DNA of 64,000 nucleotides from Marinobacterium nitratireducens (GCF_014645375.1 NZ_BMLT01000013.1:73667-137666), one strand, 5' to 3'; counted from the stretch's first letter, positions 21,037 to 29,821 are shown. Made by a program: numbers and translations. The notes: generated by a model not told the origin, from the letters alone.

Positions 21037-23184
21037 ATGGCCGAGTCGCTGTTCAGTCCTGCCTGGTATCGGGTCGCCGAACTGCGACCGCGGCTGCGTG
21101 GTCATGTGCAGGTGCACCGGCACAGTTACCGCGATGAGGTCTGGTTCGTACTGCAGGATCATCTGTCCGGGCGCTTTCACCGCTTTTCCGAGGCCGCCAA
21201 CTGCGTGATCGGACTGATGAACGGCGAGCGAACCGTCGACGAGATCTGGCAGCTGGCGGCGCAGGAGCTGGGAGACGACTCGCCGACGCAGGAGGAGATG
21301 ATCCGGCTGATGGCGCAACTTCATGCGGCGGATGTGTTGCAGAGCGAGGTGCCGCCGGACAGTGCCGAGATCTTCCGCCGTTACCGGCAGCAGCAGCGGG
21401 CGCAGCTGCGCCAGCGGGTCTGGAGCCCGCTGGCGTTGCGGTTTCGTCTTTTCGATCCCGAACGCTTTCTGGTACGCACGCTACCCCTGATACGTCCTGT
21501 GTACGGGCCGTTCGGCTTTCTGCTGTGGCTCGCAGTGGTGTTGACCGGCGCTGTGCTGGCAGCGATGCACTGGGGAGAACTGACCAGCGACCTTGCCGAT
21601 CGCGTGCTGGCGCCGCAGAACCTGATGCTGCTGTGGCTGTTGTATCCGGTCATCAAGGCGATCCACGAGCTGGGACACGCCTACGCCACCCGTGTCTGGG
21701 GGGGCGAGGTGCACGAGATCGGCATCATGCTGCTGGTGTTCATGCCGGTACCCTACGTCGATGCCTCGGCGGCATCGGCTTTTCGACAGAAGCATCGTCG
21801 TGTCATCGTCGGCGCCGCCGGCATCATGGTCGAACTGTTCCTGGCGGCGGTGGCACTGCTGGTGTGGCTCAACGCCGAACTCGGGCTGGTGCGCGCCATT
21901 GCCTACAACACCATGCTGATCGGCGGCGTCTCGACGCTGTTTTTCAATGGCAACCCGCTGCTGCGGTTCGACGGATACTACGTGCTGGCGGACGCCATTG
22001 AAATCCCCAACCTGGCGCAACGGTCGCAGAAATACCTGGCCTACCTGCTCAAGCGTTACCTGTTCGGCATGGAGTCGCAGCAGTCTCCGGCGACCAGCAG
22101 CAGCGAGCGAAAGTGGTTCGTCTTCTACGGTATCGCGTCCTTTATCTACCGGCTGTTCATCGCGGCGGCCATTATACTGTTCGTATCGGGCGAGTTTTTC
22201 GTTCTGGGCATTTTGCTGGCTCTCTGGGCCTCGACCACGCTGCTGGTGATACCGATGGGCAAGTCGCTGAAGTTTCTGATCGCCGATGGCCAGCTGGGCG
22301 GGCAGCGGCCGCGGGCGCTGCTGGTGTCGGTATCGCTGCTGCTGTTGCTGGGCGTACTGCTGTTCCTGGCGCCGGTGCCTTACCGCACCCTGGCCGAAGG
22401 GGTGGTCTGGTTGCCCGAGCGCGCGACGGTGCGGGCCGGCGCCGACTGTTTCGTCACCAGCCTCGAGCAACCGACGGACAGCCAGGTCACCAGCGGAACC
22501 TTGCTGGTGCGCTGCCAGGACCCGTTGCTGCGGGCGCGTCTCGAGGGACTGCACGCGAGGCTGCGTGAACTGCGGGCGCTGTTGTCGGCGCAGTGGCGGG
22601 ACGACAGGGTCGCGGCGCGGGTGACGCGGGAAGAGATGCGCGCCGTCGAGGCGGACCTGGCCGACGTGCGGCAGCGCATGGACGCCATGGATATTCTCAG
22701 TCCCGCCGACGGCCGTTTCGTGGTGCCGCGGGCGCTGGACCTGCAAGGCCGTTTCGTGCGGCAGGGGGAGACGCTCGGCTACGTGGTCGAGCCGGTGCCG
22801 ATGCGGGTGCGGGTGGCGGTACCCGAACGCGATGCGGATCTGGTGGCGTCACGCAGCGGCGAGATCCAGGTGCGTCTGGCGGACCGCCCGGCGTCGAGCC
22901 TGCGTGCCGAGATGACCCGCCAGATACCGGGAGGCTCGGACCGGCTGCCAAGCCCGGTGCTCGGCAAGGTCGGTGGCGGCCGTCTGGAGACCGACCCGCG
23001 GGACCCGGATGGTACCCGCACCTTTTCCCGCATCTTTCAGTACGAGCTGGTGTTGCCGTCCGAGGTGCCGCGCTCGCCGGCCGGCACCCGGGTATACGTG
23101 CGCTTCGACCATGGCAGCACGCCGCTTGGCTGGCAATGGTTCCGGCGCGCGCGCCAGGTGTTCCTGGGCAAGTTCGGTATATGA
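21037..23184 (+). CDS. PqqD-like / site-2 protease (M50) / HlyD fusion protein
   Basis: A 715-residue multidomain membrane protein. Residues ~13-110 resemble a PqqD-type peptide-binding winged helix (FHRFSEAANCVIGLMNGERT). A polytopic M50 metalloprotease core follows, with HELGH at 210-214 and the second zinc-ligand motif NPLLRFDGYY at 306-315, giving a complete predicted active site. After ~450 comes a HlyD-like part (PERATVRAGADCFVTSL, coiled coil, ILSPADGRFVVP). PqqD domains recognise leader peptides in peptide-modification systems, and M50 enzymes cut substrates within the membrane. Here the fusion suggests recognition, processing or release of a secreted substrate. The ATG at 21037 is preferred; an in-frame GTG at 21025 would overlap the upstream gene. 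Confidence 0.88.
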   Translation: MAESLFSPAWYRVAELRPRLRGHVQVHRHSYRDEVWFVLQDHLSGRFHRFSEAANCVIGLMNGERTVDEIWQLAAQELGDDSPTQEEMIRLMAQLHAADVLQSEVPPDSAEIFRRYRQQQRAQLRQRVWSPLALRFRLFDPERFLVRTLPLIRPVYGPFGFLLWLAVVLTGAVLAAMHWGELTSDLADRVLAPQNLMLLWLLYPVIKAIHELGHAYATRVWGGEVHEIGIMLLVFMPVPYVDASAASAFRQKHRRVIVGAAGIMVELFLAAVALLVWLNAELGLVRAIAYNTMLIGGVSTLFFNGNPLLRFDGYYVLADAIEIPNLAQRSQKYLAYLLKRYLFGMESQQSPATSSSERKWFVFYGIASFIYRLFIAAAIILFVSGEFFVLGILLALWASTTLLVIPMGKSLKFLIADGQLGGQRPRALLVSVSLLLLLGVLLFLAPVPYRTLAEGVVWLPERATVRAGADCFVTSLEQPTDSQVTSGTLLVRCQDPLLRARLEGLHARLRELRALLSAQWRDDRVAARVTREEMRAVEADLADVRQRMDAMDILSPADGRFVVPRALDLQGRFVRQGETLGYVVEPVPMRVRVAVPERDADLVASRSGEIQVRLADRPASSLRAEMTRQIPGGSDRLPSPVLGKVGGGRLETDPRDPDGTRTFSRIFQYELVLPSEVPRSPAGTRVYVRFDHGSTPLGWQWFRRARQVFLGKFGI

Positions 23185-23206
23185 GCTGTGGTGAGGAGGA
23201 GCTGAG

Positions 23207-25156
23207 GTGCGCAGTTGTGTCGGAACCCTGCAGGCGGGAGAAGCCTATGCGCTGCGCAGTGACGCGCCGCCCGGGCTGCTGGACCGGTTATCCGAGCGGC
23301 TGGCGTTGCCACAGCGGCTGGTCGACCGTTCCTGGCTCCGGCTGGCGAGGATTCTGCCGCCGGTACAGGCCCACGCCGAGACGTTTCGGACGATGCCGGA
23401 TGAACTGCTGCGCCGACACTGCCTCGATTTGCGCCGGCGTCTCAAGTCTTCGCGCCTGGCGCTGCCCGTTGCCGGCGAGGCCTTTGCGCTGATTCGCGAG
23501 ATCTCGCGCCGCCGACTCGGCATGAGTCACTTCGATGTGCAACTGGTCGGTGGCTGGGCGATGCTCAATGGCATGGTGGCGGAAATGGCGACCGGCGAGG
23601 GCAAGACGCTGACGGCGACGCTGGCCGCCGGCACTGCGGCGCTGTCGGGCATCCCGGTGCACGTCATCACCGTCAACGATTATCTTGCCGGGCGTGACGC
23701 CGAGGCGATGCGGCCGGTCTACGAGGCACTGGGTCTGAGTGTCGGTGCTGCCCTGACCGGCATGTCCGACGCCCAGCGCCGCGCCGCCTATGGCTGCGAC
23801 GTGACCTATACCACCAACAAGCAGGTGGCATTCGACCACCTGCGCGATCGTATTCGCCTGCGCCACCGCAACAGTCGTATCGGCCTGCACTTCCTGCCTC
23901 AGGACCAGGACGGGCTGCTGCTGCGTGGCCTGCACTTCGCTCTGGTGGACGAGGCGGACAGCGTGCTGGTGGACGAGGCGGTGACGCCGCTGATCATTTC
24001 CCGGCGCGGCCGGCCGGTCTATACACCCGATATGCTCGACACGGCGCTGACGACCGCGGAGTCGCTGCGTGCCGGCCGCGACTACTGTCTGTACGCCGAG
24101 CGTCGTCAGGTGGAGCTGCTGTCCGACGGACAGCAGTTCCTGGCGCGCTGGGCGCAGGACACCGCCGGCCTCTGGTGCAATACCCGTTATCGCGAATACC
24201 TCATCCTGCAGGCGCTGCGCGCTCTTTATCTCTATCAGCGCGACCGTCACTATCTTGTCGATGACGGCAAGGTGCAGATCATCGACGAATTTACCGGACG
24301 GGTGATGCCGGACCGCTCCTGGGAGCAGGGGCTGCACCAGTTGATCGAGGCGAAGGAGGGCTGCGAGATCACCGGCGAGATGGAAACCCTGGGCCGGATC
24401 AGCTACCAGCGCTTTTTCCGTCGTTACAGCATGCTCGGCGGCATGTCCGGGACCCTGCGCGAGGTGGCGCCGGAACTGCGCGCCGTCTATGAACTCTCGG
24501 TTGCCGCGGTACGGCCGCATCGACCCAATTGCCGCCGTTATCTGCCGGTAACGGTCGTGCGCACCGAAGCACAAAAGTGGCAGCGGGTGCTCAAGCGCAT
24601 AGCGACCGTGCATGACAGCGGCCGTCCGGTGCTGGTGGGCACACGCTCTGTCGCGGCATCGGAGCACCTCAGTGGCCTGCTGTCGCAGGCAGGGCTCGAG
24701 CACCGTATCCTCAACGCCCGCCAGGATGTTGCGGAGGCCGAGATCATCGCCCTTGCCGGGCAGCCGCGCCAGATAACGGTGGCGACCAACATGGCAGGAC
24801 GGGGCACCGATATTTGCCTGGGCCCCGGAGTGGCCGATCTGGGAGGGCTTCATGTCATCGCCACCGAGCGTCACGAGGCCCGCAGGATCGATCGCCAGCT
24901 GTTCGGCCGCTGTGCCCGGCAGGGGGATCCCGGCAGTTGCGAGGAGATTCTGTCACTGGAGGACGAACTGGTGGCGCGTCAGCTCCCCGGATGGTTGAGG
25001 GGGCTGATGCGGCCGCTGGGACGGCCTGCATCGCTGCTGATGCTGACACTCGCGCAGCGCCGCGCGCAGCGGCGCAGTTACCGGATGCGGTTGCGGATGC
25101 AGAAAATGGACGAGTATCTGGAAAATGTACTGGCGTTTACGGGAAGGCTGGAATGA
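23207..25156 (+). CDS. Short SecA-like translocase ATPase (SecA paralogue)
   Basis: A 649-residue protein with clear SecA DEAD-motor signatures: Walker A ATGEGKT (128-134), Walker B region DEADSVLVDEA (248-258) followed by VTPLIIS, the segment DEFTGRVMPDRSWEQGLHQ, GGMSGT, GRGTDIC (531-537) and ARQGDPGS (570-577). Housekeeping SecA is about 850-900 residues. This one ends soon after the second motor domain with a basic helix and lacks the long scaffold/wing region and the C-terminal Cys-rich zinc tail, so it is an accessory paralogue. The GTG start is supported by GAGGAGGAG just upstream. Its stop overlaps the next ATG (ATGA). Position inside an adaptor/peptidase cassette suggests it powers export of the giant protein; SecYEG or a novel channel could be the partner. 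Confidence 0.9.
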   Translation: MRSCVGTLQAGEAYALRSDAPPGLLDRLSERLALPQRLVDRSWLRLARILPPVQAHAETFRTMPDELLRRHCLDLRRRLKSSRLALPVAGEAFALIREISRRRLGMSHFDVQLVGGWAMLNGMVAEMATGEGKTLTATLAAGTAALSGIPVHVITVNDYLAGRDAEAMRPVYEALGLSVGAALTGMSDAQRRAAYGCDVTYTTNKQVAFDHLRDRIRLRHRNSRIGLHFLPQDQDGLLLRGLHFALVDEADSVLVDEAVTPLIISRRGRPVYTPDMLDTALTTAESLRAGRDYCLYAERRQVELLSDGQQFLARWAQDTAGLWCNTRYREYLILQALRALYLYQRDRHYLVDDGKVQIIDEFTGRVMPDRSWEQGLHQLIEAKEGCEITGEMETLGRISYQRFFRRYSMLGGMSGTLREVAPELRAVYELSVAAVRPHRPNCRRYLPVTVVRTEAQKWQRVLKRIATVHDSGRPVLVGTRSVAASEHLSGLLSQAGLEHRILNARQDVAEAEIIALAGQPRQITVATNMAGRGTDICLGPGVADLGGLHVIATERHEARRIDRQLFGRCARQGDPGSCEEILSLEDELVARQLPGWLRGLMRPLGRPASLLMLTLAQRRAQRRSYRMRLRMQKMDEYLENVLAFTGRLE

Positions 25157-25980
25157 GACGTTCTTTATTGGTTGTACAGGCGATCGCGCTTCTCTGCGGA
25201 CTGGTGCTGTCGCCCCTTCGGGCCTGGGCCGAGCAGCTGGACTGTGTCATCGAACCAAGCGAGGTCGCTGATGTCAGCAGCGCCGCGAACGGCATTCTGT
25301 CCGAGCTCCTGGTGAAACGGGGAGACTGGGTCGAGAAGGGCGCCGAGGTCGCAAGACTCGAATCGAGCGTCGAACAGGCCAGCGTCGAACTGGCGCGGGC
25401 CGAGGCCGAGGCACAGAACCTGATCCAGGCCCGCCGCTCGCGCCTCAACCTGGCCAAAAAACGGTTGCAGCGTGTGGTCGAGCTCACCAAGACGAAGGCA
25501 ATATCGTCCCAGGAGCTGGACGAGGCCCGGACCGATGTGGAACTGGCCGCCGCTGAACTCGAGGAGGCGCAACACAACCGGCGGCTGGCGCAGCTGCGAC
25601 TGGCGCGTGCCGAAAGCCTGCTGAACCTGCGAACCATCAAGAGTCCGGTATCGGGGGTGGTATCGAAGATTCATGTCACCGCCGGCGAGTCCGTGGAGGA
25701 CAGGCCGATTCTCAGCATCGTGCAGATCGATCCGCTGTTCGTCGAGGCGATAGTGCCGGTCAGCCTGTTCGGCGAGATTCACGAGGGGGATATGTCGCAT
25801 GTGTACCCCGAAGCCCCGGTGAACGGCGACTTTCTGGCGCGGGTAACGCTGGTGGAGCGGGTGATCGATGCCCCCAGCGGCACCTTTGGTGTGCGCCTCA
25901 ATCTCGACAACAGCGACAGAAGTCTGCCGGCGGGCCTGCGCTGCAAGCTGAGCTTCAACGATGCCGTCGCAGCCGATTAG
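25153..25980 (+). CDS. Periplasmic HlyD/RND-type adaptor protein
   Basis: A 275-residue protein with a Sec signal peptide (hydrophobic LLVVQAIALLCGLVLSPLRAWA, cleavage after AWA) and then a compact adaptor: lipoyl half AANGILSELLVKRGDWVEKG, a coiled-coil hairpin (about 75-160), lipoyl half IKSPVSGVVSKIHVTAGESV and a barrel ending in LPAGLRCKLSF. Because it has no membrane anchor it should be a soluble periplasmic adaptor. It overlaps the SecA-like gene by four bases, so translation is probably coupled. It is the third HlyD-like part in the cluster, suggesting assembly into a periplasmic conduit that would need an outer-membrane channel encoded elsewhere. Confidence 0.88.
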   Translation: MRRSLLVVQAIALLCGLVLSPLRAWAEQLDCVIEPSEVADVSSAANGILSELLVKRGDWVEKGAEVARLESSVEQASVELARAEAEAQNLIQARRSRLNLAKKRLQRVVELTKTKAISSQELDEARTDVELAAAELEEAQHNRRLAQLRLARAESLLNLRTIKSPVSGVVSKIHVTAGESVEDRPILSIVQIDPLFVEAIVPVSLFGEIHEGDMSHVYPEAPVNGDFLARVTLVERVIDAPSGTFGVRLNLDNSDRSLPAGLRCKLSFNDAVAAD

Positions 25981-26818
25981 GCCAGAGAGGATGGGCGCGC
26001 GCACGACGGTGCAGCCGCCCGCAGCAGACCCGTGCCTGAACGCCGGACCCGGGGCGCGCCTTCTCAGCGGACTGCGCCGGCGCGGATTGCGACCCGTCGG
26101 CGAGCGCTCGTGCAAGCTGCGCCAGGGGCGGGTGCTGCCCGAACGCTTTCTGCTCGGCGTGCCGGTGTCGCAACTGGCGCCGGAGGACTTCGGTAGCCTG
26201 CTGGCGGAGTTTGGCCTGGACAGCCGGGGCCGGCAACTCTTCGATCAGCACTTTCCCGGGGCCAGCGAGGTGCAGTTCGCGGTCGAACAGGACGGTGACA
26301 GGGTCCTGTGCAAAGTATATCTGGAGTACTGGGATCGCCTGCTGCAGCGACTTGGGCGTGGTGATGAGGGGCCCGCGCTGCTGAACCTTGGCTTCAAGTG
26401 GCAGGCGGGTCGGCCCGCGGACCTCGTGCTGGATTCTTATCTCTGTCTGCCGCGGATCAGGCATCTGGATATTGTCGGGCGGGTAAGGGAGCGCGCCGGT
26501 GAGCTCGGCGATGCCGTCGCCGACCTGGTGCTCTGGGCTGCGGCTGCCGTACCGGATCGTGAGCTGGTGTATCTTGAGGTCGACGGCGGGGAGGGCGGAC
26601 GTTATTCCTACGACATCAATCTCTATCCGTGCCGGCGAAGCCTGTCGGATGCAGCACCCCGGCTGCAGGCACTGGCCGGACGATTGTGCTGCGACGGCGG
26701 CGAGCTCGATGCGCTGCTCGAGCGCCACGCCCGGGCACCGCTTGGCCATATCTCGGGCGGGCGAGACCGGCAGGGGCGCGGCTTCTTTACCTTCTATTAC
26801 GCGGTTGGCGCGCTCTGA
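25961..26818 (+). CDS. Uncharacterised protein, last gene of the SecA-like cassette
   Basis: A 285-residue protein with no family I recognise. No signal peptide or membrane segment is seen, so it is probably cytoplasmic. Noteworthy stretches are FAVEQDGDRVLCKVYLEYWD, LVYLEVDGG..RYSYDINLY and the C-terminal GHISGGRDRQGRGFFTFYY, which look like alternating beta strands with Gly/Arg turns. Its ATG overlaps the adaptor gene by 20 bases; an alternative ATG at 25991 would remove the overlap. Tight linkage argues for a role in the same export or modification system, such as chaperone or modifying enzyme, but this is inference only. Confidence 0.75.
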   Translation: MPSQPIRPERMGARTTVQPPAADPCLNAGPGARLLSGLRRRGLRPVGERSCKLRQGRVLPERFLLGVPVSQLAPEDFGSLLAEFGLDSRGRQLFDQHFPGASEVQFAVEQDGDRVLCKVYLEYWDRLLQRLGRGDEGPALLNLGFKWQAGRPADLVLDSYLCLPRIRHLDIVGRVRERAGELGDAVADLVLWAAAAVPDRELVYLEVDGGEGGRYSYDINLYPCRRSLSDAAPRLQALAGRLCCDGGELDALLERHARAPLGHISGGRDRQGRGFFTFYYAVGAL

Positions 26819-27091
26819 GGCTTAGCAGGATGTTGAAAATCTATCTGCGTTGCCGATTGCTGCGTCAAAAACAGGCTCAAGCGTAGGATGGGTGCAACGA
26901 CGTTTGGTACGGAGCGTACGTTGTGGTGTGCTCAGGGCGTCGTGAAACCCATCGTATAGCGTTAGTTTGTCGTTGTAGGTTGATGGGTTGCGCCGCCTAA
27001 TCACCGTGGTACTGCGTTCCCTGGTGCCAGCGCGGCTTCACCCATCCTACTACTGCTACGATGCTGTTGGCGCGCTCTGAGGCTCAGCAGG
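26804..27091. repeat. Inverted-repeat element between 26-bp direct repeats
   Basis: A 26-bp sequence (GTTGGCGCGCTCTGAGGCT...) occurs at 26804-26829 and again at 27066-27091 with one mismatch. Between the copies lies a gene-free ~236-bp segment with a perfect 12-bp inverted repeat, GTAGGATGGGTG at 26883-26894 and CACCCATCCTAC at 27039-27050, plus inner AACCCATC/GATGGGTT copies. The repeat carries the stop codons of both convergent neighbours. It looks like a small palindromic element inserted with duplication of the gene junction. Confidence 0.7.
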
Positions 27092-27347
27092 CGGCGAGGG
27101 CTTCCTGCCAGAGTGAGCGGATGCCGTCTTTGTCGGCATCGCTCAGATGGTCGACGGCAAAGGCGTCATCGAGGCTGGCGTCGACGCCCCGGTGCAGCTG
27201 CTCCGGGGTCTCGGGGTCGGCGGCGGCAGCCAGACTGAGATGGCCCAGCAGATAGCTGCTGTAGAACAGCCGGTCGGCATCTTCGGTGGTTTCTTCCTGC
27301 CTCAGCAGATACTGGTGCAGGTGGTCGCTGTAGGCGCTGACGTTCAT
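27084..27347 (-). CDS. yfcL: YfcL family protein
   Basis: An 87-residue acidic helical protein whose centre, YSSYLLGHLSLAAAA, matches the YfcL pattern (YLRGHLTLA in Escherichia coli). The length fits the family, whose function is unknown. Its ATG overlaps the stop of the DUF3108 gene (ATGA), so the two are probably translated together. The stop codon lies inside the 26-bp direct repeat. Confidence 0.8.
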   Translation of the reverse strand: MNVSAYSDHLHQYLLRQEETTEDADRLFYSSYLLGHLSLAAAADPETPEQLHRGVDASLDDAFAVDHLSDADKDGIRSLWQEALAAC

Positions 27348-28057
27348 AGAGCTTCCAGTTTTTTCAATAGCAGTTGGACTTCCTTGCCGTCGCTTTCGAT
27401 CTGCCAGAGCTTGACGATCATGTAGTCGAGCTCCGGAGCGAACCAGATATAGGTCTCGCGATCGGCATCTTCTCCGCGGTCCCGCTGGACCTTGATGGCG
27501 CTGAAGTCGCCGGCGGGGGTGCTGACGGTTTCTCTGCCCAGCACCTCGAAGGCGTACTCCTTGAGCGTGCCGCCGTCGGCGACGGCATACAGCAGCTTGC
27601 GCTGTCCGCCCGGCAGATCGAGGCGCAGCTGAATCTGGTAGGCGAGCTTGTCGAGGGTGCCGGGCGGGATATCCATATGCCAGGGTTTGTCCTCGACGTC
27701 ATTGGTGACCCGGGCGTTGGTCCAGTCGAAGCTCAGTATGGCATCGCGGGTTTTGCCCAGTACCTTGCGGTGGTACTGGTAGGTGTGCGGCACCACGCGG
27801 TTGCTGTCGACGCGAAAGCGCGTGCTTTCGGTGACGCCGGCGATCCCGGCGTCGGCGGTGCTGGTCAGCAGCCAGTGGCCGTCCGCCTGCTGGCGCAGCT
27901 CGCGCACGGCATCCACCTGCAGCGGCATTCCGATGTCGAGACGGGACTCGTACAGTGCACGGAAGGGCTTGAGCTCGGTGGTAGCCTGGGCCGTGTGGCT
28001 CAGGCCGGCAGCGACGAACAGGCTTGAACAGAGTAACTGTCGAATCCAGCGGTACAT
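27344..28057 (-). CDS. DUF3108 domain-containing periplasmic protein
   Basis: A 237-residue protein starting MYRWIRQLLCSSLFVAAG, a Sec-type signal peptide ending near AQA. The mature part has the family's features: FRALYESRLDIGMPLQVDAV at the start, a core with YQYHRKVLGKTRDAILSFDW, and the end AEGEDADRETYIWFAPELDY-like stretch with a conserved Trp/Tyr pattern. Function in the family is unknown; it is often beside purN/purM in gammaproteobacteria, as here. The open frame runs upstream to 28270, but that part is the purN end plus a palindrome, so the start just before the signal peptide is chosen. Confidence 0.82.
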   Translation of the reverse strand: MYRWIRQLLCSSLFVAAGLSHTAQATTELKPFRALYESRLDIGMPLQVDAVRELRQQADGHWLLTSTADAGIAGVTESTRFRVDSNRVVPHTYQYHRKVLGKTRDAILSFDWTNARVTNDVEDKPWHMDIPPGTLDKLAYQIQLRLDLPGGQRKLLYAVADGGTLKEYAFEVLGRETVSTPAGDFSAIKVQRDRGEDADRETYIWFAPELDYMIVKLWQIESDGKEVQLLLKKLEAL

Positions 28058-28079
28058 ATACTCTCCGACGGCATGGGGT

Positions 28080-28100
28080 ATCCCGGGCGGGGCCCGGGAT
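28080..28100 (-). other. GC-rich stem-loop between purN and the DUF3108 gene
   Basis: A perfect 9-bp inverted repeat, ATCCCGGGC and GCCCGGGAT, with a three-base loop. No T-run follows on the minus strand, so it may be a repetitive palindrome or an attenuating/processing hairpin instead of a full terminator. Confidence 0.5.
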
Positions 28101-28112
28101 GACAGCAAATGA

Positions 28113-28760
28113 TCAGGGCTCCAGTCTGAGACCGGTCTGCGGCAGGTGCTGGCCGTCGAACTCGACACCCTCAGGCAGAAGACGCAGACGGTCGGCGCAG
28201 AACCACTCGACCGCCAGCGGGTAGATCTCGTGTTCGCGCCGGTGAACGCGCTGCTGCAGGCTGTCGGCATCGTCGCCGGCCTCGACCGGAACCGCCGCCT
28301 GTACGACCAGCGGGCCGCCGTCGAGTTCCGGGGTCACGAAGTGCACCGTACAGCCGTGCTCGGTATCGCCCGCATCCAGCGCCCGCTGGTGGGTGTTGAG
28401 CCCCTTGTACTTCGGCAGCAGCGACGGGTGGATGTTGAACATCCGTCCGAGGTAGTGGCTGACGAACTCCGGTGTCAGGATGCGCATGAAGCCGGCCAGC
28501 ACCACCAGATCCGGCTCGTGGCTGTCGATCAGCTCCTGCAGTGCGGCATCGAAGGTCTCGCGCGAGTCGAAGGCCTTGTGGTCCAGTGGCTCTGCCCGGA
28601 TACCGGCACGGCGGGCTCGCTCCAGCCCGAAGGCGTCGGGGCGATTGCTGATCACCGAAACGATGCGGCCGTCGATGCGACCGCTCAGCGTCGAATCGAT
28701 CAGCGCCTGCAGATTACTGCCGCTGCCGGAAATCAGCACGACAATCCGCTTGGCGGCCAT
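28113..28760 (-). CDS. purN: Phosphoribosylglycinamide formyltransferase
   Basis: A 215-residue GART enzyme that transfers a formyl group from 10-formyl-tetrahydrofolate to GAR in purine synthesis (cytoplasm). Visible signatures: the N-terminal ribose-phosphate loop ISGSGSNLQ, ISNRPDAFGLERA, LAGFMRILTPEFV and the catalytic loop HPSLLPKYKGLNTHQRAL with the catalytic His, followed by TEHGCTVHFVTPELDGG. Length is normal. It follows purM by two bases on the same strand, the classic gammaproteobacterial purMN pair. Confidence 0.97.
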   Translation of the reverse strand: MAAKRIVVLISGSGSNLQALIDSTLSGRIDGRIVSVISNRPDAFGLERARRAGIRAEPLDHKAFDSRETFDAALQELIDSHEPDLVVLAGFMRILTPEFVSHYLGRMFNIHPSLLPKYKGLNTHQRALDAGDTEHGCTVHFVTPELDGGPLVVQAAVPVEAGDDADSLQQRVHRREHEIYPLAVEWFCADRLRLLPEGVEFDGQHLPQTGLRLEP

Positions 28761-28762
28761 GC

Positions 28763-29821
28763 TCAGGCCTCCAGACCGCGCAGTTCGACCTGCTCCTCGC
28801 CGTCGGCTGCGTTCTCGATCTGGCCGATGACCCAGGCCTGCTCACCGGCGCCGCCCAGCAGTGCCAGAGCCTCGTCGGTGCGCTCGGCCGGGACAGCGAT
28901 AACCATGCCGACACCGCAGTTGAAGGTGCGGTACATTTCGCGGGCATCGACGTTGCCCTGCTGCTGCAGCCACTGGAACACAGGCGGCAGTTCCCAGGAC
29001 TGGGTGTCGATGACGGCCTTGGCCGACTCCGGCAGCACGCGCGGGATGTTTTCCAGCAGACCGCCGCCGGTGATGTGCGACAGGGCGTTGACCCGGCTTT
29101 CCTTGATCAGCTGCAGCAGCGACTTGACGTAGATACGGGTCGGCGCCATCAGGGCGTCGGCCAGGGTGGCGTCACCCATCGGCTGGCTGAGCTCGGCCTG
29201 GCTGACTTCGATGATCTTGCGGATCAGCGAGTAGCCGTTGGAGTGGGGGCCTGAGGAGGCGAGGGCGATCAGGCTGTCGCCGGCCTGCACGCGGCTGCCG
29301 TCGATGATCTCGTCCTTTTCCACCACGCCGACGCAGAAGCCGGCCAGGTCGTAGTCGTCGCCCTCGTACATGCCCGGCATTTCGGCAGTTTCGCCGCCAA
29401 CCAGAGCAGCGCCGGCCAGCTCGCAGCCGCGACCGATGCCGGTGACGACGTCGGCGGCGGTGTCGACGTTCAGCTTGCCGGTGGCGTAGTAGTCGAGGAA
29501 GAACAGCGGCTCGGCGCCGGCGACGACGAGGTCGTTAACGCACATGGCCACCAGGTCGATGCCGATGCTGTCGTGCTTGCCCAGGTCCATCGCCAGGCGC
29601 AGCTTGGTGCCGACGCCGTCGGTACCGGATACCAGGACCGGCTTGCGGTAGCCCGCCGGAATTTCGCACAGGGCACCAAAGCCACCGAGACCGCCAAGGA
29701 CCTCTGGACGTGCCGTCCGTTTGGCAACACCCTTGATGCGCTCAACCAGGGCATTGCCTGCATCGATATCGACGCCGGCGTCTTTGTAGCTCAGGGAAGT
29801 TTTGTCGGAACCGGTAGACAT
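28763..29821 (-). CDS. purM: Phosphoribosylformylglycinamidine cyclo-ligase
   Basis: A 352-residue AIR synthetase, the ATP-dependent ring closure of FGAM in purine synthesis. Typical features are [20 protein letters not shown] at the N-terminus, [46 protein letters not shown] and [16 protein letters not shown]. Full length. It is divergent from the DUF2066 gene across a 268-bp gap that must hold both promoters. purN follows directly. Confidence 0.97.
   Translation of the reverse strand: MSTGSDKTSLSYKDAGVDIDAGNALVERIKGVAKRTARPEVLGGLGGFGALCEIPAGYRKPVLVSGTDGVGTKLRLAMDLGKHDSIGIDLVAMCVNDLVVAGAEPLFFLDYYATGKLNVDTAADVVTGIGRGCELAGAALVGGETAEMPGMYEGDDYDLAGFCVGVVEKDEIIDGSRVQAGDSLIALASSGPHSNGYSLIRKIIEVSQAELSQPMGDATLADALMAPTRIYVKSLLQLIKESRVNALSHITGGGLLENIPRVLPESAKAVIDTQSWELPPVFQWLQQQGNVDAREMYRTFNCGVGMVIAVPAERTDEALALLGGAGEQAWVIGQIENAADGEEQVELRGLEA

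Noticed and set aside
26822..27004. 60-codon minus-strand open frame after the SecA-like cassette
   Set aside because: It lies within the inverted-repeat element, has no ribosome site and no recognisable protein features.
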